Origin: Chthoniobacter flavus Ellin428
GTDB taxonomy: Bacteria; Verrucomicrobiota; Verrucomicrobiia; Chthoniobacterales; Chthoniobacteraceae
Reading direction: 5' to 3'
NCBI RefSeq assembly: GCF_000173075.1
Contig: NZ_ABVL01000006.1
Coordinates: 299,280-363,279, forward strand
Length of the DNA stretch: 64,000 bases
Below the pieces are notes generated by a model. That model did no database searches. It was not told the origin of the DNA and was given only the letters and a program-made list of their open reading frames with translations. The translations under genes were made by a program, and so were the position numbers. Below are positions 53,560 through 60,817 of this stretch, piece by piece; within the stretch, counting starts at the first letter, position 1; each line of letters starts with the position of its first letter.

Positions 53560-56024
53560 ATTTCACCGAGATCCTTCTGCGGCTTTGCGGGGTGAAGATC
53601 GAAAACGCCGCGCACATCGCCGGCGCACATCTCGCCTTGCGCAACGGCGACTTGCTGGGCTGGGTGATCCTGTGCGCGTTGCTCATTCTCGCGCTCACGT
53701 GGTGGAGCTATTGGCGCGTGGCCAGCGAGCTCACGTCGCAGAAAGTACGCTGGGTTTTGACCAGCCTGCGCGCCGCGCTGTTCTTGTTGTTGCTGCTCAT
53801 TCTCTTGCGGCCCGTGCTCGCCTTCACCGTCGAGGGAACCATCCGGCGCCAATTGCTAATGCTCGTGGATACCAGCGCGAGCATGAAGATCCAGGACCCG
53901 CGTTTCGATCCGGCCGATCTGGCCCGCGCGGCGATGGCCAAGGGCATCCTCGATTTTCGTAAGGGCTTGCAGCAGCCGCTGGCGCCCGATCAAGCCGCCA
54001 ACGTGAAGCTCGTGCCGCGCGTGGAACTCCTGCAAGGCGCGCTGAAGAGCGATCAGCTCAACCTCATTTCCAAATTTGCCAGGGAATACGACGTCAGCGC
54101 CTACGGCTTTGGCCAGAGCCTGGCGGAAATCGGTGGCGGTGCCCCGAAGGAGACCGCCAAAGGACCGCCGGCAAAGGCAGCGGCAGCGGACGTGGCGTGG
54201 ATCGATCAGCTCGATCCGAAAAGCCAGAGCACGGCGATCGGCGATGCCGTACGCGACTTGCTCGAGCGCAAGCGTGGCCAGCCACTCGCGGGCATTTTCC
54301 TCGCCACGGATGGCGCGAACAACACCGGCACCCAGCCGCTCGAAGCCGCGCGCCTGGCCCGCGCCGAGGGCGTGCCGCTTTACATCTACGGCGTCGGCAT
54401 CACCTCGCCGCGCGACATCATCGTGGCGAATCTCTTCACCCAGGAAGTGGCCTTTGCAAACGACGAATTGCCCGTGACCGTCCGCGTGCGGGGCCAGGGC
54501 CTGCGCGGCGAACATGCGCAGATCAACCTCAGACTCGGAGACGAGGTGGTCGCGAGCAAAGACCTCACTTTCACCAGCGACGAAGAACAGACCGTCGCGC
54601 TGCCCTTCACGCCGAAACAAGTGGGCGAATACGAGTTGCGCGCCTCGATCGATCCGCGGGAAGACGAAGCGGCCAAGGATAACAACGCGGTGAGCCAGCG
54701 GCTCAAGGTCATCGATAGCAAAATCAAGGTCTTGCTCGTCGAGGAGACGCCACGCTGGGAGTTCCGTTTCCTGCAGAGCGTGCTGCTGCGCGACCGGCGT
54801 ATTGATTTGAAATGCTGGCTCGCCGAGGGAGACCCCGGCCTCTCGGAAGGCGCGAACTCGCCCTTCGTGAAGACCTTCCCGCAAACGAAGGACGAGCTTT
54901 TCAAATACGACCTCTTGATTCTTGGCGACGTGGGCGTGAAGGACATCGGCGCATCGCAGGTGGATTGGCTCGGCGAGTTCGTGTCGAAGTTCGGTGGCTC
55001 CTGCCTTTTCATCGCTGGTCCGCGCAACAATCCCTACGCCTTCCGTGGCACCGAAGCCGAAAAAATGTTGCCCGTGGAATTGAGCGACGGCCCCATCCGT
55101 AACACCGGCATCGATCGCCCGACCACGCTGGAGCTAACCCCGCTCGGTCGCACCAATCCGATGCTGCGCCTCTCGGCGAAGGACGATGAGAATGCCGCCA
55201 TCTGGAAGCGATTCCCGCGTGTCTATTGGGTGGCGCGCGTCGCCCGGGCCAAGGCCGCGGCGCAGGTGCTCCTGCAGGACAGCGATGCCACGAAAGCCTC
55301 GCGCTATGGCAAGATGCCCGTCGTCGCGCAGCAGCAATACGGCCTCGGCCAGGTGCTCTTCGTCGGCACAGATAATACCTGGCGCTGGCGGCGCAACGCG
55401 GACGAGCGCTACTATTCCATCCTCTGGGGACAGATTGCGCAGAAGCTTGGACTCGCGCATTTGCTCGGCGGCTCGAAGCGCACGCAGATCAGCACGGACA
55501 AGCAGAGCTATTCCGTCGGCGAACGCGTCACCGTCTACGCGCGGCTCTATACGGCGGATTTCAATCCGCTGAAGGATGCCTCCGTGGAGGGCAGCTATGT
55601 CGTGAAAGCGCCGGACGCCGCGACTGCGCCGGATTCTTCGCGGCAGAACGTGACCTTGCGCGCTGTGCCGGATCAGCCCGGCATGTATCGCGGGGATTTC
55701 ACCGTCCTCACGCCGGGCTTGCACCAGTTCTCCGTGAAGTCGGATCCGAAGACGGTATTCGAATTCAGCGCCGCCGAGGCGCGGTTCGAATTCGGTGAGA
55801 CAGCGATGAATGAAGCCATGCTCAAGCAAATGGCGGAGATCAGCGGCGGCGAATTTTTCCGCGAGGAAAATCTCGCGCATTTGCCAGAGGCGCTACGCGC
55901 GAAGAGCGAGCATGTCGCATCCGTCGTGGATGCGGAGATGTGGGCGTCGCCGCTCTATTTCCTGCTGCTGCTGGTCGTCGCGACGGTGGAGTGGGCGCTA
56001 CGCAAGCGGGCGCAGTTGAAGTAA
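53556..56024 (+). CDS. Second VWA-domain membrane protein with glutamine-amidotransferase-like domain
   Basis: This encodes 822 residues from the ATG at 53556, which overlaps the previous stop as ATGA. Two N-terminal helices (LGWVILCALLILALTWWSYW, LTSLRAALFLLLLLILLRPV) precede a VWA domain with LMLVDTSASMKIQD (intact DxSxS) and a GIFLATDGANNTG site. A beta-sandwich (LPVTVRVRGQGLRGEHAQIN) and an amidotransferase-like fold (KVLLVEETPRWEFRFLQSVL) follow. It ends in a membrane helix (LYFLLLLVVATVEWALRKRA). It has the same design as the BatA-like gene before it and is co-translated with it, probably as a periplasm-facing partner of the MoxR/DUF58 system. Confidence 0.85.
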   Translation: MNFTEILLRLCGVKIENAAHIAGAHLALRNGDLLGWVILCALLILALTWWSYWRVASELTSQKVRWVLTSLRAALFLLLLLILLRPVLAFTVEGTIRRQLLMLVDTSASMKIQDPRFDPADLARAAMAKGILDFRKGLQQPLAPDQAANVKLVPRVELLQGALKSDQLNLISKFAREYDVSAYGFGQSLAEIGGGAPKETAKGPPAKAAAADVAWIDQLDPKSQSTAIGDAVRDLLERKRGQPLAGIFLATDGANNTGTQPLEAARLARAEGVPLYIYGVGITSPRDIIVANLFTQEVAFANDELPVTVRVRGQGLRGEHAQINLRLGDEVVASKDLTFTSDEEQTVALPFTPKQVGEYELRASIDPREDEAAKDNNAVSQRLKVIDSKIKVLLVEETPRWEFRFLQSVLLRDRRIDLKCWLAEGDPGLSEGANSPFVKTFPQTKDELFKYDLLILGDVGVKDIGASQVDWLGEFVSKFGGSCLFIAGPRNNPYAFRGTEAEKMLPVELSDGPIRNTGIDRPTTLELTPLGRTNPMLRLSAKDDENAAIWKRFPRVYWVARVARAKAAAQVLLQDSDATKASRYGKMPVVAQQQYGLGQVLFVGTDNTWRWRRNADERYYSILWGQIAQKLGLAHLLGGSKRTQISTDKQSYSVGERVTVYARLYTADFNPLKDASVEGSYVVKAPDAATAPDSSRQNVTLRAVPDQPGMYRGDFTVLTPGLHQFSVKSDPKTVFEFSAAEARFEFGETAMNEAMLKQMAEISGGEFFREENLAHLPEALRAKSEHVASVVDAEMWASPLYFLLLLVVATVEWALRKRAQLK

Positions 56025-56057
56025 TGACCCGCGAAGCGGAACGGAACTATTCCCGGT

Positions 56058-56519
56058 CTAAGCCCCGCCGCGCTGCTGAATCTTCCGATGGTGCAGCCGC
56101 CGGATGATGATCCGGCCGACGATCACGTGAGCGGGCAGCAGGACCAGCGTGCCGAGGCCGATCCAGCCGTGCCAGCGAATGAGCCATGCGCGAAGGTCTT
56201 CATCCGCGGCGTAGTAGAGACCGTAACCGGTTGCGATGAGAAAGGTGTTGAGCCCCAGCAGCAAGACGCCAGAAAGGCGGTTCTTCGCTGCCTTCCAGCC
56301 GCGCTTCACGTGTGCGGTCAGCGCGCCGAGGACGAGCAGGGCGAGCATCGCCGCGCCACCGTGAATTTTGCGCGAGAGCGCGGGAATTCTCTCCCAACTT
56401 TCGCTCGTGGGCAGACGCTCGGGAAACATCAACACCGCCCCGGTGAGCAACAGCGCAACGAAGGCGAGATAAACGGCCGCCCGCAGCGGGCGGCTAAGAC
56501 GAAAACTCGAGCGTTGCAT
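56058..56519 (-). CDS. b-type cytochrome-like four-helix membrane protein
   Basis: This encodes about 153 residues from the ATG at 56519; an ATG at 56546 adds nine. Four hydrophobic helices are visible (AAVYLAFVALLLTGAVLMF, GGAAMLALLVLGALTAH, SGVLLLGLNTFLIATGYGL, WIGLGTLVLLPAHVIVGRII). Histidines sit at helix ends (RKIHGG, LTAHVKR, IRWHGWIG, LPAHVIV) at spacings expected for two b haems, as in cytochrome b561-like proteins. It follows the ApbE gene, which it overlaps by about 26 bp, so it may feed electrons to or from the flavinylated protein. The family is inferred from the helix pattern. Confidence 0.7.
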   Translation of the reverse strand: MQRSSFRLSRPLRAAVYLAFVALLLTGAVLMFPERLPTSESWERIPALSRKIHGGAAMLALLVLGALTAHVKRGWKAAKNRLSGVLLLGLNTFLIATGYGLYYAADEDLRAWLIRWHGWIGLGTLVLLPAHVIVGRIIIRRLHHRKIQQRGGA

Positions 56520-57403
56520 GCCAGTGAGGACAGCATTTTTGTTCACCGCCCGCGGAGACGAAGATCGCGTCCGCGCGGAAATGATTGAGCACCGGCAGCG
56601 CGGCTTCGGCCCGCAGCATCACGACCTTGGTGAGGGCATCCGCCAGCATGGTGCTGGAGGCGCGCACCGTGGCCGAGCGCACCTGCGCACATTGCTGCCC
56701 GGTGGAAGGATGGACGATCGCGGCGAGCGTCTGCTCCGGTTGCCAGCGTGCCGCGAAATAGTGTGCGGATGTCGCCAGGGCGGCATTGGCGAGTCGCAGG
56801 CCATGCAGCGTGGCACCGGGATCCTCGGGATGCCGGACGGCGATGGCTTGCTCGTCTCCGAAGACACGCAGGTCCCCACCCGCATTCACCAACCCATGCT
56901 GCACCCCGGCATTGCGCAGTGTCGCCACCGCGCGATCCACGGCAAACCCCTTGGCGATGCCGCCCAGGTCGATACAGACGTCAGGACGGCGAAAACGAAC
57001 ACGCCGCCCCGGAAGCAGATCCACATCCGCGAAACTCACGGCCCCGGTCGCCCGCCAGGCCGCCGCACGCTCACCAGGGAGAAAGCCGAGCCGCTGCAAA
57101 TGGGGAGCGACCGTCACATCGAAAGCTCCGCTGGAAATACGATGCACCTGTGCCGCGGCGCGCAAGACCGCGAAAGTCCACGCGTCCACCGGCACCCGCG
57201 CGATGCGCGGCCTCGCGATTGAGCCGCGACAAAGTGCTCGCGGGATCGTGAAAGCTCATCCGCCGCTGGACTTCCTCGATGGCGGCGAAGGCGGCATCGA
57301 TAGCACAGTGCGCACTGTCGGCCCGCCACCCGTCCACGGCGATTTCCACGAATGTGCCGAGCAGCGGGCGGGCCCGCCGGACTTCACTTGAGCACGATGT
57401 CAT
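56494..57403 (-). CDS. apbE: FAD:protein FMN transferase ApbE, interrupted by a frameshift
   Basis: ApbE covalently attaches FMN from FAD to a Thr/Ser of the periplasmic target protein, here probably the neighbouring FMN-binding protein. The first frame (57403 down to about 57199) shows ARPLLGTFVEIAVDGWRADS, then FAAIEEVQRRMSFHDPASTL. An extra base near 57199, in the run GCGCGCGGG, throws the frame. The second frame carries VDAWTFAVLRAAAQVHRISS, VDLGGIAKGFAVDRAVATLR-like sequence and GVQHGLVNAGGDLRVFGDEQ. The late TMLADALTKVVM is also typical. Restored length is about 303 residues. The start overlaps the FMN-binding gene by 20 bp. Confidence 0.9.
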
Positions 57404-57905
57404 AGAACGCGCAGGCCCGGCGAACGCCTTCGGTCACATGCCGGCTCGAGAGCGTTGCGCCGCTGATGTTCTTGATGTCCTGATCGAGCCGCAGCGGATC
57501 CTTCGCTGTCTTGCCGACGAACTGCGCGCGCCATTGGTCGCCGCGCACTTCGCTGCCATACGACTCGCGATATTCGATGATCTCGATTTGCTTCACCGCG
57601 CCGCCGGCGGTGAGTCCCACGGCGAAGGTGATGTATTCGTGCTTGCCGAGGACTTCGTCCACGATGAACCAGCCGCCGCCGGACACGTGCCAGATCTGCG
57701 GGTCCTTGCGAATCCGCAGATCGCTCGTCTTCTCAATCGCCTTCTTCTGGGCCTCCGTGAGCTTGCCCTCCCACGGTGTGCAGGAGGCGCCGGGGAAGAT
57801 CAGCTTTTGTGCCTGGTCGGTGGTGAGATAGACATTGGCAAAACAGGGCGCGGAAGTGCTGAGCACCAGCGCGGCCGGCAGGACGAAAGTTTTCCAGTCG
57901 GACAT
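57384..57905 (-). CDS. FMN-binding (flavinylated) periplasmic protein
   Basis: The 173-residue protein has an N-terminal export segment (TFVLPAALVLSTSAPCFA) and an FMN-binding domain with the flavinylation site ISGATLSSRHVTEGVR (Thr151 or a neighbouring Ser is the expected FMN attachment point). Other family stretches are SDLRIRKDPQIWHVSGGGWF and VLGKHEYITFAVGLTAGGAV. The apbE gene immediately downstream supplies the transferase. It probably carries electrons outside the cytoplasm. Overlapping neighbours and matching strand show an operon with the DUF6662 gene, apbE and the cytochrome. Confidence 0.93.
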   Translation of the reverse strand: MSDWKTFVLPAALVLSTSAPCFANVYLTTDQAQKLIFPGASCTPWEGKLTEAQKKAIEKTSDLRIRKDPQIWHVSGGGWFIVDEVLGKHEYITFAVGLTAGGAVKQIEIIEYRESYGSEVRGDQWRAQFVGKTAKDPLRLDQDIKNISGATLSSRHVTEGVRRACAFYDIVLK

Positions 57906-57914
57906 AAACGCTTC

Positions 57915-58787
57915 CTAGAAATTGAACCCGACCTTGAAGCGGATTTCGTGGCGCGTCTCTTCGGCAAAGGTTTGTGAGCGCGCGCTCTCATCCACGCCGT
58001 GGCCATAGACCTGGTAGTTGTAGCTTAGCGTCACCCACCAGCGCTCCCGCGCATAGTGCAGCGCCGGGCCAGCATACACGACCACGTGCTCGAAGTTGCC
58101 GAAGTTGAACAGCGGCCATTCGGAACGCACGTGCCCCTCCACGCCGAGGAACCAATTGGGCGCAAAACGGTAGGTCACACCCGCGCCGCCCTGCATGGAA
58201 AATTCTTTGTAGTATTGCTCCGCCGGATCCTTGCCCCAGGCCCATTCCACGCCGTAGTTCAGTTCGGTGACGAGGGTATCGTCGAAGAAGTTCTTTTGCA
58301 GAATGACTTCCGGCGCGACATACATCTCGTGCTCGAGCAAGCCGCCCACTTCATCGTGCAGCAGCCAGCCGCCCTCCAGGCGCAGAGCCAGACCGACCGG
58401 ATCCTTGAACGGGCTGAGCAGACGATACTTCATCGCGCTCTCCACACCGCCGAAGGTGAAGTGATTCGCGTCCGGCAGATCCTCGACGCCGCGATTGTAA
58501 ATGTAGCGGTTGTCCAGTGCGATGCTGGCCTGGAATTTGTCGGTAAACCCGTACTCGAGTTCGGTATCCGAATCCCAGCCGCGGTAAACACCGGCATCCT
58601 TGCTCGTGCGCAAGGTCAGCGTTTGGTAAAAGTCAAAGTGACCCTTGGGCAGCGTCTCCGCGCCGCGGACGAAGCCGAAGAGATTCTCGTCAGCGCGGGC
58701 CGACGGAATGTTCCCAGCGAAGAGAGCGCACGCGGCGAGCCCGAGGCCGGAGGCGGCGAGATGATTGAAAGTGAAACGTTTTTCCAT
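57915..58787 (-). CDS. DUF6662-family outer-membrane-like protein
   Basis: The 290-residue protein has a signal peptide (LAASGLGLAACALFAGNIPS) and then the DUF6662 opening DENLFGFVRGAETLPKGHFD. Beta-strand alternation runs through the protein (GFTDKFQASIALDNRYIYNR, GVTYRFAPNWFLGVEGHVRS, RWWVTLSYNYQVYGHGVD) to a terminal aromatic residue (FKVGFNF), the pattern of an outer-membrane barrel. It starts the operon that encodes the FMN-binding protein, ApbE and a b-type cytochrome, so it could be an outer-membrane partner for extracytosolic electron transfer, though no haem motif is present. Confidence 0.8.
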   Translation of the reverse strand: MEKRFTFNHLAASGLGLAACALFAGNIPSARADENLFGFVRGAETLPKGHFDFYQTLTLRTSKDAGVYRGWDSDTELEYGFTDKFQASIALDNRYIYNRGVEDLPDANHFTFGGVESAMKYRLLSPFKDPVGLALRLEGGWLLHDEVGGLLEHEMYVAPEVILQKNFFDDTLVTELNYGVEWAWGKDPAEQYYKEFSMQGGAGVTYRFAPNWFLGVEGHVRSEWPLFNFGNFEHVVVYAGPALHYARERWWVTLSYNYQVYGHGVDESARSQTFAEETRHEIRFKVGFNF

Positions 58788-58909
58788 GCCGCCTATTCAT
58801 CCTAAATCGAAGGGAAGCCGCTTCCTCGGCGTTGTCTCGGATTTGCTCGGAATTGCGGCGGTGCAGTGCGGAGCAGTTCCGGATGGAAAACTGTGCGCTG
58901 CTCCCTAGC

Positions 58910-60634
58910 ATGAGCGCAATGCCCTCCACCGCCGATACTCCCGCCCCGGTCAGCCGTCCGCTGGCGTTGGATGATGCGCGGGAGATCCTGGCGCGGATTC
59001 GTCAGCTGCGCGGACGCCATGGGCGCGTGGTTCTCGGCACCGGCCTAGCCATGATGATCACTGCGCTGGGCGCGTGGCTCGTCAGCGAAACGGTCGTGGA
59101 CTTTCTCGCCAATCTGCCGTGGGTCGTGCGGCTCATTTTCCTGGTGATCGGCGTTGGTGGCGCGGTTGCGCTGCTGGTCTGGTTTGGTATTCGGCCGTGG
59201 CGCCAGCGACTCGGAGACGAAGCTGTCGCGTTGCTCATCGAGCGGGCGCTGCCGGCGTTTCGTTCGCGGTTTATCGCCGCCGTGCAATTGTCGAAGAACC
59301 CGGATGAAGGCGCCTCGCCCGCGCTGGTCAAAGCGCTGGTCGCGGAAACCACCGCGATGGCCGGGACGATGGATTTTTCCGCGGTCATCGACCAGCGCCT
59401 GCTGAGCCGCTGGTGGAAGCTGGCCTTCTGCACGTTGCTGGTCGTCGGCGGTCTCGCGGCGCTGGGCGACAGCAAGACCTGGCCGCTCGTGCAGCGCGCG
59501 CTGCTCGCCCGCACGCCGGTGCCGCGCAAGACGCTCATCCGCGAGATCAGCGCGCCGCAGGTCATCGCCGTCGGCGATTCCTGGCGGGTGGCCGCGATCG
59601 CCGGCGGTATCGTGCCGCAGGGCGGGCGCGTGACCTTGAAGACCGCCTCGGGCCGGAAGCAGGAGTTCGATTTGCCATTGGAATCGAATCCGCCGCCGAC
59701 CTTTGCCCGCACGCTGCAGAGCATGCAGGAATCTTTCGAATACCGTGTGACGCTCGGTGATGCCGAGACCGATCCGGTGAAAGTGAAGGTCAAAGCCCGG
59801 CCCGGTGTGTCCAGTGTGGAATGCCAACAGATCTTTCCTGTCTACACGCGATTGCCCGCGCGGCGGCGGGCGTTGGGCGACCTGAAGATCCTCGCCGGCA
59901 GCCGGCTTGCGCTGAAGGTTCGCGCGAGCGGAGCGATGAAGTCCGGCGAAATTCGTGTCGTCGGCGCGGACCGCGAGAAGATCGTGAAAGCGTCGCCGCT
60001 GACGATCGATGCCAAAGATCACGCGCAACTCACCGGCGAGATCGAAGTGCCGGCGAAGGATGTGGCGGGCCTCACCTTGCACCTCGTCGATGAAGATGGC
60101 GTCGAGTCGCGGGGGGCGGCGATTTACCCGATCGAGTTGTTGGCGGATGAAGTGCCGACGATCAAGGTCACGTGGCCCGATCGCCGGGAGGAACTCCTCA
60201 CCCGGGAAGCCACCATGCTCATCGCGTTCACGGCGAAGGACGACTACGGTGTGGCCAGGGTTCGGCTCAATTACGCCGTCGATTGGGTGGAAGGCGCGCC
60301 GCACAAGACCATCGATCTCGATATCGGCACGGCGCTGCCGAAGGAAATTAGCCGGCGGTTCAATTGGCGCGTCGGGCAGATCACGCCGCGCGTGGAGGAG
60401 GGGAGTGTGATCGATTACTGGTTCGAGGTGCTTGATGCGAATGATGTCACTGGGCCGGGGATCGGCACCACCGAGCACATGCAGGCGCGGATCGTGAGCG
60501 ATGCCGAGAAGCGGGCGGACCTGGCGAATCGGTTGAGCGATACCATGGAAGGGCTCAACGGCGTGAAGCACGGGCAGGAGGATGTGAACCAGCAACTCGG
60601 GGAGATCATCTTCGAGAAGCCCGCGGGGAAGTGA
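58910..60634 (+). CDS. DUF4175-like membrane protein of the second MoxR cluster
   Basis: This encodes about 574 residues from the ATG at 58910; the frame is open from 58832. Three N-terminal helices are visible (VVLGTGLAMMITALGAWLVS, VVRLIFLVIGVGGAVALLVW, WWKLAFCTLLVVGGLAALGD). The rest is periplasmic and beta-rich (LADEVPTIKVTWPDRREELL, then AFTAKDDYGVARVRLNYAVD), as in DUF4175-type proteins. It ends in a helical region (LANRLSDTMEGLNGVKHGQE). The next gene is a coiled-coil protein. By content it continues the second MoxR cluster beyond the flavin operon. Confidence 0.7.
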   Translation: MSAMPSTADTPAPVSRPLALDDAREILARIRQLRGRHGRVVLGTGLAMMITALGAWLVSETVVDFLANLPWVVRLIFLVIGVGGAVALLVWFGIRPWRQRLGDEAVALLIERALPAFRSRFIAAVQLSKNPDEGASPALVKALVAETTAMAGTMDFSAVIDQRLLSRWWKLAFCTLLVVGGLAALGDSKTWPLVQRALLARTPVPRKTLIREISAPQVIAVGDSWRVAAIAGGIVPQGGRVTLKTASGRKQEFDLPLESNPPPTFARTLQSMQESFEYRVTLGDAETDPVKVKVKARPGVSSVECQQIFPVYTRLPARRRALGDLKILAGSRLALKVRASGAMKSGEIRVVGADREKIVKASPLTIDAKDHAQLTGEIEVPAKDVAGLTLHLVDEDGVESRGAAIYPIELLADEVPTIKVTWPDRREELLTREATMLIAFTAKDDYGVARVRLNYAVDWVEGAPHKTIDLDIGTALPKEISRRFNWRVGQITPRVEEGSVIDYWFEVLDANDVTGPGIGTTEHMQARIVSDAEKRADLANRLSDTMEGLNGVKHGQEDVNQQLGEIIFEKPAGK

Positions 60635-60645
60635 GGAAAGGCGGC

Positions 60646-60740
60646 GGCTCTTAATCGTAATCTTACTCTTAATCTTAATCCCTCTGCGCGACCGAGGATT
60701 AAGAGTAAGATTAGGATTAAGATTAAGAGGCTCTTCCGTT
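60646..60740. repeat. Palindrome of TTAATC-type tandem repeats, copy 2
   Basis: The left arm (about 60646-60681) is CGGCTCTTAATCGTAATCTT followed by ACTCTTAATCTTAATCC. The right arm (about 60697-60740) is GGATTAAGAGTAAGATTAGG and ATTAAGATTAAGAGGCTCTTCC. The units and the AGGCTCTTCC flank are those of the copy at 900-980, 60 kb away. It lies between the DUF4175-like gene and the coiled-coil gene. Confidence 0.85.
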
Positions 60741-60817
60741 GGCCGTACGGGCTCGGGAACCCCGGGTTTGACTCCCTTGGGGCAAAATGAGACACTAATT
60801 CCCCAGTTTCCCCTCTT

